Positions 25,671 through 34,316 of a DNA stretch of 64,000 nt are shown here, one piece after another. Under the pieces are notes generated by a model that saw only the letters and a program-made list of their open reading frames with translations, did not search any database and was not told the DNA's origin. Made by a program: the position numbers and the translations under genes. The stretch is from Mongoliitalea lutea (GTDB lineage: Bacteria; Bacteroidota; Bacteroidia; Cytophagales; Cyclobacteriaceae). The stretch's first letter is position 1. Each line of letters begins with the position of its first letter. Where the stretch lies: assembly GCF_014652135.1 (NCBI RefSeq), contig NZ_BMYF01000002.1, forward strand, positions 62,001 through 126,000, given 5' to 3'.

Positions 25671-27332
25671 CTAAGGGGTTACAGGGTTCAACTCAAACAC
25701 CATTGCTTTACTTTCCTTACCAAATCTGTCAATAAAACTCAGGGAAACATATTTTGAATGTACAGAGTTGAGAACAGGAATAGTTTTTCTATTGGTCATG
25801 TCGATATGGATTTTTCTCCATTCTACACGCGCTGTATGCCCTTCCAAATCTGCCAAATTTGCTGCTGTTTGGATAATAGCAAAACGAACATCCGGGCCAA
25901 GCATCTCTTGAAACTCAAACGCAAAACCATCTCCATGAGGGACCATTTGAACTTTGGTAGGGAGTATACTGGTAGATTTGGAGGCTAAGGGTGATGCGGG
26001 AAGGGTCGGTCTTTGATAATGGTTTCGCTTGATAAGCTCGGCTACATCCCGATTTTTAGTGTACATAGATTTTGCAGAGAAAAAGGCATTTCCCTGAATA
26101 TTGGTTGCCAATCGAGCATAAGCGAGCTGATTGGGAACTTCCATTGGGTTTTCCCAAGCTTTGTCTGCATTGTCACGGATTTTGTATGGGCCATTACCAA
26201 CATAGATGTGTGTATTGTAATGGTTTTCATTCCACCAATCCACTAATATTCTATGAGAAGCAAGGTTGTAATCCATGCTCCAATACAATTGAGGAATGAG
26301 GTAATCAATCCAGCCGTTTTTCATCCAAAGTAATACGTCTGCAAAGAGTTCATCGTAATTGGTCTGACCTGCTCGGGTGTTGGAGCCTTTGGGGTCTTTG
26401 TCCTTATTTCTCCAAACGCCAAATGGACTGATGCCAAATTGAACCCAAGGTTTTTCTTGCTTGATCATTTGGCTAATATCCCGAATCAGAAGATTGACAT
26501 TTTCTCGTCTCCAGTCTTCCAGCTTTTGCCCTTGTTTACCATATTTTCTAAAACTTGCCTGATCTTCAAACTTTAGTCTTGGTACTTGATACGGATAAAA
26601 GTAATCATCAAAATGGATAGCATCGATGTTGTAGTTTTTCACAACTTCCCGAATGACTTCTGTCAAATGTGCACGGACTTCTGGTCTTCCGGGATCATAG
26701 TAGTACTTGGTGTCATACTTGATCATCCAATCTTTATGTTTAAAAAAGTCGTGCTCAGGGCTCAATAATTTGGTGTTCAAATTCATGGTAGCTCGGTAAG
26801 GATTAAGCCAGGCATGAAATTCCAACCCTCTGTTATGGGCCTCCAGAATCATCCACGATAGTGGGTCTTCTGTGGTGTTAGGTTTTTGACCTTCTTTCCC
26901 AGTCAAATAACGGGACCAAGGAGCTAAGCGGGAAGGATAAAAGGCATCACCAGAAGTCCGAATCTGAACGATGACTGTATTGAAATTAAGTGACTTGTAA
27001 TAGTCCAATAGCTTGATGAATTCTTCTTTTTGAACGGCAAAGGAAGCAGTAGAAGAGCTTGGCCAGTCAATATTGGCAACCGTAGCGATCCAAACAGCAC
27101 GCATCTCCCGTGGACTCTCTGAAATGGAAATAGGCAATTGTCTGTAAAACTCTTTGGGTTGAGGAGGTGTCACAGTTTTGGGAGGAATGGGTGCTTGCAT
27201 GCTTGGTTGTCCTTGAGGACCAACAGGTCTCGAAGGTTGCGTAGTTGGAGCTTGTGAAGTCTTACAAGCCTGAACAAAGAGTAAGAAAATGAGCCAATAA
27301 AAGAGTCTGGCTGTAAGCTGACGGTTTTTCAT
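25671..27332 (-). CDS. GHL10 family glycoside hydrolase lipoprotein
   Basis: A 553-residue lipoprotein with lipobox cysteine C23 (FVQAC), a proline-rich linker to about residue 70, then the GHL10 (DUF187) domain from EMRAVWIATVANIDWPSS to about residue 400 and a C-terminal beta-type domain. E. coli DigH (YddW) of this family cuts peptidoglycan glycans that have lost their stem peptides. Partnership with an amidase gene 17 bases upstream fits exactly that order of action: peptides off first, then glycan cleavage. It acts in the periplasm, at a membrane. Confidence 0.88.
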   Translation of the reverse strand: MKNRQLTARLFYWLIFLLFVQACKTSQAPTTQPSRPVGPQGQPSMQAPIPPKTVTPPQPKEFYRQLPISISESPREMRAVWIATVANIDWPSSSTASFAVQKEEFIKLLDYYKSLNFNTVIVQIRTSGDAFYPSRLAPWSRYLTGKEGQKPNTTEDPLSWMILEAHNRGLEFHAWLNPYRATMNLNTKLLSPEHDFFKHKDWMIKYDTKYYYDPGRPEVRAHLTEVIREVVKNYNIDAIHFDDYFYPYQVPRLKFEDQASFRKYGKQGQKLEDWRRENVNLLIRDISQMIKQEKPWVQFGISPFGVWRNKDKDPKGSNTRAGQTNYDELFADVLLWMKNGWIDYLIPQLYWSMDYNLASHRILVDWWNENHYNTHIYVGNGPYKIRDNADKAWENPMEVPNQLAYARLATNIQGNAFFSAKSMYTKNRDVAELIKRNHYQRPTLPASPLASKSTSILPTKVQMVPHGDGFAFEFQEMLGPDVRFAIIQTAANLADLEGHTARVEWRKIHIDMTNRKTIPVLNSVHSKYVSLSFIDRFGKESKAMVFELNPVTP

Positions 27333-27349
27333 CCGATGGAGTAGCTAAA

Positions 27350-28006
27350 TTAGGGTTTACTTTTGAAGTTATAAGATTGTAGTCTCTTACGTAGTTTTTT
27401 CATGAAGCGATCTCCAGGATCTACTTTTTGGGTCAAATAATCCGGATCGGTTTCCTTCCATAATTCACTTCCTTGAAATGCATAATACTCATGGTGACCT
27501 ATCACATATTCAAGAGCATATTTTTTATGCAGATACTTGATTAATTCCGCATTGGCTTTGACCTGGGCTTTGGTGAGGGGAGCATCTGGGCCACCGATAT
27601 TTTCAATCCCAATGGCCATGTAATTCAGTCCAATTGTATGTCTGGCAAAAGTGGTGTCTGGAAGTAATCTGAAAATTACTCCGTCCCGGTCGACCAAAAA
27701 CTGGGCTGAAACATTCAAATTACTCGCAGTAGTGAGTTCAGGCCTACCTCCCAAATGCACGGGATTAAACACATCAAAGGTTCCTTCTAGTGTGGGAACA
27801 GCAGTCCAATGGACCACCACCATTTTTGGTTGAATGGTTGCTTTATCTTGGATGATTCCATGCCTTTTTTCTAGGTATTCCAAGGATAATCGTTCCCGTT
27901 CTTCATTGAAAATGATGGGTTTTTCGAAAATCCGAAAGGTTTGTCCTACAAGGATTTGACACGAAAAAAAGAAGAATCCAAGGAGTATGTAGTGTTTATG
28001 GTTCAT
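27350..28006 (-). CDS. N-acetylmuramoyl-L-alanine amidase (amidase_2/PGRP type)
   Basis: A zinc amidase that cuts between MurNAc and the peptide stem. The signal peptide ends near QILVGQ (residue 22). A zinc-ligand histidine is at VVVHWTAVP (H66), GIENIGG carries a conserved glutamate, and a second ligand region is IGHHEYYAF followed by KETDPDY. It is exported, 218 residues, and the first gene of the five-gene recycling operon. A -7 element and a palindrome lie just upstream, and a DeoR regulator is divergent. Confidence 0.9.
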   Translation of the reverse strand: MNHKHYILLGFFFFSCQILVGQTFRIFEKPIIFNEERERLSLEYLEKRHGIIQDKATIQPKMVVVHWTAVPTLEGTFDVFNPVHLGGRPELTTASNLNVSAQFLVDRDGVIFRLLPDTTFARHTIGLNYMAIGIENIGGPDAPLTKAQVKANAELIKYLHKKYALEYVIGHHEYYAFQGSELWKETDPDYLTQKVDPGDRFMKKLRKRLQSYNFKSKP

Positions 28007-28025
28007 AAATGCAGGATTTTGGTGT

Positions 28026-28065
28026 CAAAGATAAAAGGAAAATCGGCCCTTTAACCTGCCGATTT
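28026..28065 (-). promoter_or_regulatory. Candidate promoter and operator of the recycling operon
   Basis: On the minus strand TATCTTTG (28033-28026) matches the -7 consensus. Directly upstream is a perfect palindrome, AAATCGGC at 28040-28047 and GCCGATTT at 28058-28065. It would lie between -33 and -7, a classic repressor position. The -33 box itself is unclear. Confidence 0.45.
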
Positions 28066-28214
28066 CTTCTTTTCTTACAACCGAAGAGTTGATATTTTGG
28101 TGAATGAATTGCATATTACATCATTAGAGGCAGCCCATTTGTTGAAATTATATGGCTCTGTCGACAATTCATTAAAGAATTTTGTCAAGCCTATTTAATG
28201 CTTAGTCCCAAAAC

Positions 28215-28961
28215 ATGTTAAAAGAAGAACGACAACGGTTGATTTTGGAGCAAGTTCACCTCCACAATCGCGTTTTATTAACTGATCTTTCCGAACAGTT
28301 GGATGTATCTATAGACACTGTACGAAGAGATGTGAAGGAGTTGGATCAATTGAAAAAATTGAGAAAAGTACATGGAGGTGCTATTTCCCGAAGTTTTCTT
28401 ACTCCAACCCTTGATGAACCGATATATCTACAGAATGAGAAGCAACAGATTGCTGCCAAAGCTGTCAAACTCCTAAAAGAAGATCAGGTGGTATTGATGA
28501 GTGGAGGAACCACCAACTTGGAAGTGGTTAAGTTTTTTCCAAGAAAGATATCGCTTACGGTATTTACGCCAAGTTTACAGGTAGCTTCCGAATTAATGAA
28601 TTTCCCCAATGTAGAGGTTATATTTCTTGGAGGTAAATTATTGCATGAGGCTAAGTTTGCCGTTGGTGGAATGGTTACCAATGTACTTTCTCAAATTAAA
28701 GTGGATCTTTGCTTTTTAGGAACCGGTTATTTGGACCCCATTAGTGGTTTAACAGAGTTTGATTGGGAAGTGGTCCAGGTCAAGCGAGCCATGATTGCAG
28801 CTACTAAGAAACTGGTATTGCTTACTGTATCTAACAAGCTTTTCTCCGTTCAAAGGTACAAAACCTGTGATTTGAATGCAGTAGATATTCTGATAACGGA
28901 ATTGGAACCTGATTCCCAAAAACTCCATCCTTTTAGGGAATACATAGATGATATTTTATAG
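28215..28961 (+). CDS. DeoR family transcriptional regulator
   Basis: A 248-residue regulator. The N-terminal DeoR helix-turn-helix is at residues 5-57 (QLDVSIDTVRRDVKELDQL, then KVHGGAI). The C-terminal sugar-phosphate-sensing domain contains VVLMSGGTTNLEVVKFF and VFTPSLQVASEL. These proteins usually repress sugar catabolic genes and respond to a phosphosugar. It is divergent from the peptidoglycan-recycling operon with 208 bases between, so regulation of that operon by an amino-sugar phosphate is plausible but inferred. Confidence 0.9.
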   Translation: MLKEERQRLILEQVHLHNRVLLTDLSEQLDVSIDTVRRDVKELDQLKKLRKVHGGAISRSFLTPTLDEPIYLQNEKQQIAAKAVKLLKEDQVVLMSGGTTNLEVVKFFPRKISLTVFTPSLQVASELMNFPNVEVIFLGGKLLHEAKFAVGGMVTNVLSQIKVDLCFLGTGYLDPISGLTEFDWEVVQVKRAMIAATKKLVLLTVSNKLFSVQRYKTCDLNAVDILITELEPDSQKLHPFREYIDDIL

Positions 28962-28972
28962 CTGCATAGTAA

Positions 28973-29001
28973 AAGACCCCAAGTCAGAAACTTGGGGTCT
29001 T
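28973..29001. terminator. Hairpin between convergent deoR-type and ureohydrolase genes
   Basis: A perfect 12-bp stem, AAGACCCCAAGT at 28973-28984 and ACTTGGGGTCTT at 28990-29001, with a 5-base loop. T-runs are short (TTTT on the minus side). Its position between converging genes suggests a two-way terminator. Confidence 0.65.
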
Positions 29002-29161
29002 CCCTATGAAAAAAATTCAATCAACCTACTTAAACCCATTCACTGGGTGTCCTCTGTTAAGTATTTCAATGCATTCATTTTCAATACTTAAAAGTAGATA
29101 ATAAGTATGAATTAGCTATTGACCTGGATCACATCTAAAGATGATTATCGTCAGGGCTGTG

Positions 29162-30103
29162 CTACATTTTTCGGATGGTATATTCCACCAATCGCGCGGC
29201 TAGTTTGGCAGTGCAATTGTCTTGATCAAACAATGGATTCAATTCAACAATATCCATAGCACTCATTTTTTTACTAGCCATTAGCCAATCAATTATTTTC
29301 ATTGCGAGTATAGGGGAAAACCCAAGAGGGGAAGGAGCACTCACACCCGGGGCATAGGCAGATGAAAATCCATCCAGGTCAATGCTCAGATAGAGTTTGT
29401 TTTTATCAGCGCAAAAATGTTCCAGTTGGTCTTGAATCCCCTGCCAATTTTCTTGCTGAAAATCCGAACTATCAACAATACATGCATTAATTTTTTCTGC
29501 ATAGGTAAGTAAGGACTTTGGATTGGAAGCTGGTTGCATTCCCAAGCAGCAATAGTGAAAATCCTTTCCATAAGCTTCGGCCAACTGAAAGAAGGGGGAT
29601 CCCGAATGACGTTGTCCGTTAGCTAAATCCCGTAAGTCCAAATGTGCGTCCAAATTAATGATGCCAACCTTATCATTTTTCGCCAAGCAATAATCCATGA
29701 CTGCTTTCCCATGGGGATAGGCCAAGTCATGACCTCCTCCAAAAATTACCGGAAAGTAATTGTGCGCTAACAGGGAATGGATATGTCCATAAAGTTCATC
29801 ATGACCTTCCTCTAAATTTCCATCATAATCCCAACAATTTCCGAAGTCTTGGATGTAGTCAAACCGGGCATGATAGGCTAGGGGACCAAGTGCCTGTCGA
29901 ATGGCATCAGGTCCATTTTTTGCCCCTATCCGCCCTTGATTCCTTTGAACTCCGGTATCCGAACAGAAACCTAAAAGTGCTGGTTTTTTTCCTGCCTCTA
30001 TTTTATCAAGGGCATTTATGTTCGACAGCCTGATACGTTCATGCCAGTATTCTCGGTTGATTGAAGTTCTTCCATGGTAACTGTTTTCCGAAGGGTGAAG
30101 CAT
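29162..30103 (-). CDS. Ureohydrolase (formimidoylglutamase/arginase family)
   Basis: A 313-residue binuclear manganese enzyme. All ligand motifs are present: GGGHDLAYPHG, NLDAHLDLR and SIDLDGFSSAYAPGVSAPSP. The family includes arginase, agmatinase and formimidoylglutamase; overall character (SDTGVQRNQGRIGAKNGP near the N-terminus) points to the HutG-type branch, which splits formimidoyl-glutamate to glutamate and formamide. No other histidine-degradation gene is nearby, so the substrate stays open. It is a single gene, convergent with the DeoR gene. Confidence 0.83.
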   Translation of the reverse strand: MLHPSENSYHGRTSINREYWHERIRLSNINALDKIEAGKKPALLGFCSDTGVQRNQGRIGAKNGPDAIRQALGPLAYHARFDYIQDFGNCWDYDGNLEEGHDELYGHIHSLLAHNYFPVIFGGGHDLAYPHGKAVMDYCLAKNDKVGIINLDAHLDLRDLANGQRHSGSPFFQLAEAYGKDFHYCCLGMQPASNPKSLLTYAEKINACIVDSSDFQQENWQGIQDQLEHFCADKNKLYLSIDLDGFSSAYAPGVSAPSPLGFSPILAMKIIDWLMASKKMSAMDIVELNPLFDQDNCTAKLAARLVEYTIRKM

Positions 30104-30224
30104 AGTTGTCAGGATTTATAGGTGCAAATTGGCAGTTTATTCACTGAAGTAAAAATAGATTAAAATTTGTAATCTATACTCTTGGCTCACGATTGCATAT
30201 CAATCAATGCAGTTAAATAAAAAG

Positions 30225-30263
30225 AAATGCCCCCAAAAAGCAGCTAACTTTTTGAGGACATTT
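30225..30263 (-). terminator. Terminator of the TonB receptor gene
   Basis: A 16-bp stem with two G-U pairs in the minus-strand transcript (arms 30225-30240 and 30248-30263, loop CAGCTAA), followed by a T-rich tract. It starts 22 bases after the stop. Confidence 0.75.
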
Positions 30264-30284
30264 GAGATTATAGGCTAGTTTACC

Positions 30285-33251
30285 TTAATTCAAGAACTCA
30301 TCAAACGTTATAGAAACGAAGTACATCGTACCTACAGTTGGGTTACCCCAAGCTTGACGATAGCCAGAGCTGTTGAACAAGTTTTGACCACCTAATTTCA
30401 CAATGGATTTCATTGATTTGATTTTGTAGCTTACCTGTGCATCCAATGTGCCGAAAGCAGGCATCACTGACAATTGCTGAGAAGAGACAGCAGGTCCTAC
30501 GAAAGAAGACTGCCATACAAATTCATCCTGCCATCTGTAAGCAATATTGAATCCAATGTTTTTGTTGTTGATATTTCTATTACCAAAGGTGAAATTGGTT
30601 CTATATCTCGGAGCGTTGAATGCAGGCTGGAAGCCATCCAAATCTTCGATATTCGCCAATACATCAGAGGAGATATTACCACCGATGGTGTATCCTTTTG
30701 GTAATTGATAGTCAGCACCTAATGCCCATCCATAAGACTGGATAATTTCAGATCTGTTTACTGGCATTGAGAATACATTTCTTGTATTGGCTGATAATAA
30801 ATTCAAACCAAGAGCAGAAGCAGGATTTTGAGGATTAAAGTTAGCATCCTGAATCAATACCTGTCCACCGATAAAGTTTTCGAATCTGTTATAGTAGAAG
30901 TATCCATCGATCAATAATTTGTTTTTAGCTAACAAACTCTTGTATCCGATTTCATACGAACGAACTACTTCAGGTCTGAAATCAGTCAATTCAAATTCTT
31001 CCTTCACTCCTTGATTTTGCATTGCAGCTGCTCCAAAAAGTGCTTGATTAAATGCTGCTTGAACGGCTGGATTGTTTGGAGGGGTTCCTGGAGGGAACTG
31101 ACTTAATACTTGAGCAAGAACTTGCTGTTGGAATTGAGGATTTGACGCAGTTGTTTGAACAGCTGTTCCAAATGCAGTAACATTAGCCAATGAGTATACC
31201 GGATTATTGGCGAAATTATAGCGTTGTCTCAATAATGGTAGACCTCCGATCAATCTTGCTTGAGGTGTTAACAAATCTATGTACTGATCCTGTGTTGTCG
31301 GGATACGGAAACCAGTCTGGTAAGAAGCTCTGAAGTTGTGTTTACCAGCGGTGTAAACTGCTGCAACCCTTGGAGACCACTGCCCATCAAAGTTTTCGTT
31401 TTTATCATAACGGATAGAGGCAGTTACTCTCAAATTATCATTCAGTAAAGATTTTGCAGCTTGAGCATACCCTCCAAATTCTTGAATAGTAAATTCATTA
31501 CCAGCGTCATCAGTCGCAAAAAGTGTTCTCTCAGAATTCAATTCGAACAAACGATAGTTGGCACCAACTACAACATCAGCGAATTTGAAATTTTCGAATG
31601 CATAAGAGCCTTCTAAGTGATAAAGGTTTGTCTTATCAACAAATCGAGCCCCTACACCCTGAGCATTACCTGGAATAGGTCTTGAAGTCACATCAGCAAG
31701 CGCTTGGTTGAATTGAGGAGTACCTGGCATAAACCTACCTTGGTCAGCAAACCCACGGGCTGCATTATGCGCTTGAGCTTCTGTCAATCCTGCACCTCTT
31801 CCTTGAACAAAGGCACTGACATATTCACCAAACCATTGTTGACTTGGTTTCCAAGCTTCATTGATTCCTTGTCCTGCAATACCTATCGCATAAGAGTCTC
31901 CGGACCTTTCTTGCGTAGTGTAAGCTCTTAAGAACCAATTTGAGCCCTTAATCTCGGCTTTATATTGACCAATGCTAAATCCTGTAATTGAGTATCTATC
32001 TGCACCTGTGTACACAGTAGTACCAGTACCAAAATTACCTTGAAGAATAGCTTCTACATTATCATTAATTCTGTAATGTAAAGCAGCATTTAATTTCAAT
32101 GATTGAGTGTTGTAATCTGCCAAATCTCTTTCCAAGTAGCCTGTTCTAGAAACAAATGTCTGTGGAACCAAAGCTAAAGCTTGTTGAGGCAAAATACCGT
32201 TGTTAACAAGTGTTTGAGCTACGCTAAACATATTAACGTTTGTCTCATCACCATAAATGTTAACCCCATTAAAACCAGGATTATTTTCTCTTGTTCCACC
32301 TTCAATGGTAGATCCATTTAACAATGATTGATCTCTAAAGTCATTTGCTTGCCAATCATCTGCTCTCAAGTAGTTGACATTTACTTTCAATGCTAATTTA
32401 TCATTGAAAGCAGTCGCATAACGTGCTGCAAAATCATAAAAACCTGTGGTTGGATTGGAGCGATCTCCTTGGTCCATGACACCCGTTTTTACCTGAGCAG
32501 AGAAACCTTGATATTGGAATGGATTCTTACTGTTCATCAATAAGATACCATTTAAGGCATTTGGTCCGTACAATGCTGAAGCCGCACCTGGAAGTAATTC
32601 TACAGACTCTAAATCTAATTCAGAAATACCTGCAATGTTACCTACAGAGAAGTTCAGACCTGGAGCTTGGTTATCCATACCGTCAATCATCTGAACTGTA
32701 CGTACGTTACCATTGGCGTTGAAACCTCTTGTATTGAATGATTGGAAGGTCAAGGATTGCGTAGACATTTCTACGCCTTTGAGGTTTTTCAAACCATCAT
32801 AAAAACTGGCTTGAGGAGCCTCTCGTATAGATATGATGTCCATACGCTCAACGGTAACAGGCGACTTGAGGACATTTTCTTCAACCCTTGAAGCGGATAC
32901 AACTACTTCTTGGCCTAGGATTGAGGATTCCGCAAGGGTTACATTGAGATTGGTGATATTCTCAGAGGTGATTTCTACTTCTTTGCTGGAGAAACCTACC
33001 ATGGAGAACACCAAAGTAAATGGAGGTGCTTGATTAACACGAAGGTTGAATTTTCCATTTAGGTCGGTAATTGTACCTACCACACGGCCCTTAACAACGA
33101 TGTTTACCCCTACGAGTGTTTCTTTAGTTCGTTCCTCAGTTACTGTACCTGATATTGTGGTTGTCTGAGCAACTACCTGAGCTGCACTCAAGGAAACTAT
33201 GACGAATAGCAGGGAAACTATACGCCAGGTACTTCTTGTAAATTTTTGCAT
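30285..33251 (-). CDS. TonB-dependent receptor with CarboxypepD_reg domain
   Basis: A 988-residue outer-membrane transporter. After a signal peptide ending VVAQ (near residue 29) comes a carboxypeptidase-regulatory-like domain (TISGTVTEERTKETLVGVNI to about residue 108). A plug domain with GLKNLKGVEM and YGPNALNGILLMNS follows (about 115-245), then a long beta-barrel ending in TMYFVSITFDEF. There is no SusD partner, so it is not a standard polysaccharide locus; the substrate could be a siderophore, cofactor or peptide. It stands alone with its own terminator, and GldC's terminator precedes it. Confidence 0.92.
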   Translation of the reverse strand: MQKFTRSTWRIVSLLFVIVSLSAAQVVAQTTTISGTVTEERTKETLVGVNIVVKGRVVGTITDLNGKFNLRVNQAPPFTLVFSMVGFSSKEVEITSENITNLNVTLAESSILGQEVVVSASRVEENVLKSPVTVERMDIISIREAPQASFYDGLKNLKGVEMSTQSLTFQSFNTRGFNANGNVRTVQMIDGMDNQAPGLNFSVGNIAGISELDLESVELLPGAASALYGPNALNGILLMNSKNPFQYQGFSAQVKTGVMDQGDRSNPTTGFYDFAARYATAFNDKLALKVNVNYLRADDWQANDFRDQSLLNGSTIEGGTRENNPGFNGVNIYGDETNVNMFSVAQTLVNNGILPQQALALVPQTFVSRTGYLERDLADYNTQSLKLNAALHYRINDNVEAILQGNFGTGTTVYTGADRYSITGFSIGQYKAEIKGSNWFLRAYTTQERSGDSYAIGIAGQGINEAWKPSQQWFGEYVSAFVQGRGAGLTEAQAHNAARGFADQGRFMPGTPQFNQALADVTSRPIPGNAQGVGARFVDKTNLYHLEGSYAFENFKFADVVVGANYRLFELNSERTLFATDDAGNEFTIQEFGGYAQAAKSLLNDNLRVTASIRYDKNENFDGQWSPRVAAVYTAGKHNFRASYQTGFRIPTTQDQYIDLLTPQARLIGGLPLLRQRYNFANNPVYSLANVTAFGTAVQTTASNPQFQQQVLAQVLSQFPPGTPPNNPAVQAAFNQALFGAAAMQNQGVKEEFELTDFRPEVVRSYEIGYKSLLAKNKLLIDGYFYYNRFENFIGGQVLIQDANFNPQNPASALGLNLLSANTRNVFSMPVNRSEIIQSYGWALGADYQLPKGYTIGGNISSDVLANIEDLDGFQPAFNAPRYRTNFTFGNRNINNKNIGFNIAYRWQDEFVWQSSFVGPAVSSQQLSVMPAFGTLDAQVSYKIKSMKSIVKLGGQNLFNSSGYRQAWGNPTVGTMYFVSITFDEFLN

Positions 33252-33429
33252 AAGGTATTTGGGTTATTGGTTTGATTAAGTAAATTCTCCAATTAATATG
33301 GAAGATTTGCGATGAAATTTAGATTAAATTCAGCATTTAAAAAGAAAAACCCAAAAATTATTTTTAAGAATTTTTAAGAAAAATTTTATTCGATAGGAAA
33401 CCTACTCATTATCAACTAAGAAAAAACGT

Positions 33430-33464
33430 AAAAAAACCTCAGCGTTCAAAAAATCGCTGAGGTT
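33430..33464 (-). terminator. Terminator of gldC
   Basis: Perfect 10-bp arms AACCTCAGCG (33435-33444) and CGCTGAGGTT (33455-33464), followed on the minus strand by seven T residues. It lies 21 bases beyond the gldC stop. Confidence 0.85.
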
Positions 33465-33484
33465 GATTAGATATTTTCAAAATA

Positions 33485-33829
33485 TTATTGTGCGTTCTTT
33501 TTGTTTTCTTCATTCACATGTTGAACCAAACGATCACATAATTCTTTCATTTCTTCTGCCATAAATTCATCTCCTGTGCTGTTTAGGATGGTCTGGGCCA
33601 TACCTCCGATGATATCAATGTAAAATCGTTTCATTTCTGCCACAGACATGTCATCAGTCCACAAGTCAATGCGTAGGGTGCTATGGTTTAAATTATCCCA
33701 CACATTTAAGGAAATACTTTTGGTGCTTTCTAATTCTCCCCCTTCTTTATCTGTAGCGTCCCATTGAATAGATTTTGGAAGATTTTTATCATCCAACTGC
33801 ACGTTGAATTTTATTTCTGAATTTCTCAT
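33485..33829 (-). CDS. gldC: Gliding motility protein GldC
   Basis: A 114-residue cytoplasmic protein that matches GldC: MRNSEIKFNVQLDD at the start, then STKSISLNVWDN, LRIDLWTDDMSVAEMKRF and a C-terminal EEMKELCDRLV. GldC is associated with the Bacteroidota gliding/type IX secretion machinery, though its exact role is unclear and it is found in many non-gliding species. The longest frame starts with TTG at 33841; I use the ATG at 33829. It is a single-gene unit; no other gld genes are in the window. Confidence 0.9.
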   Translation of the reverse strand: MRNSEIKFNVQLDDKNLPKSIQWDATDKEGGELESTKSISLNVWDNLNHSTLRIDLWTDDMSVAEMKRFYIDIIGGMAQTILNSTGDEFMAEEMKELCDRLVQHVNEENKKNAQ

Positions 33830-33968
33830 ATACCTGTTCAAATTTTGAATGCAAAACTAGGAAAGAATCAATGGAGTTCCATAATTTTCACAGAATTCTA
33901 AAAAATGTACTAGCTTATCATCCTCCATTTACTAATTTCACAAACCTAATTCTAAAATAAACGCAAAA

Positions 33969-34301
33969 ATGAAAACGTATTACAATCCAGAAGACCTTAA
34001 AAAGTTTGGTAAAATCGGTGATTTTCAAAAAGAAATGGCAGATAAGTTTTTTGCTTATTATGGAGAGGTTTTTCAGGAGGGAGCTTTAACTGCACGTGAA
34101 AAATCTTTAATAGCATTGGCTGTTGCTCATGCCATTCAATGTCCCTATTGCATAGACGCCTACACAGTGGATACCATGGAAAAGGGTTGCGATGAGGCTC
34201 AATTGATGGAGGCAGTCCATGTGGCCGCAGCTATCAGAGGTGGTGCATCCTTGGTACATGCCACGCAGATGATGAATAAGGTTTCTGATTTGTCTATGTA
34301 A
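33969..34301 (+). CDS. Arsenosugar-associated peroxidase-like (CMD/AhpD fold) protein
   Basis: A 110-residue protein of the carboxymuconolactone decarboxylase/AhpD fold. The redox motif is CPYC (C58, C61) after AVAHAIQ, and ends AAAIRGGASLVHATQMMN. The overall sequence closely resembles proteins annotated as arsenosugar biosynthesis-associated peroxidase-like. Usually such genes sit with the radical-SAM gene arsS, which is absent here. Its likely activity is thiol-based peroxide reduction. It precedes the DUF819 gene by 15 bases, so the two may be co-transcribed. Confidence 0.87.
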   Translation: MKTYYNPEDLKKFGKIGDFQKEMADKFFAYYGEVFQEGALTAREKSLIALAVAHAIQCPYCIDAYTVDTMEKGCDEAQLMEAVHVAAAIRGGASLVHATQMMNKVSDLSM

Positions 34302-34316
34302 TACAGCGCAAACAGC

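Noticed and set aside
30285-33251. SusC-type polysaccharide utilisation locus
   Set aside because: There is no SusD or glycoside hydrolase next to this receptor; it is flanked by gldC and a ureohydrolase with terminators on both sides.
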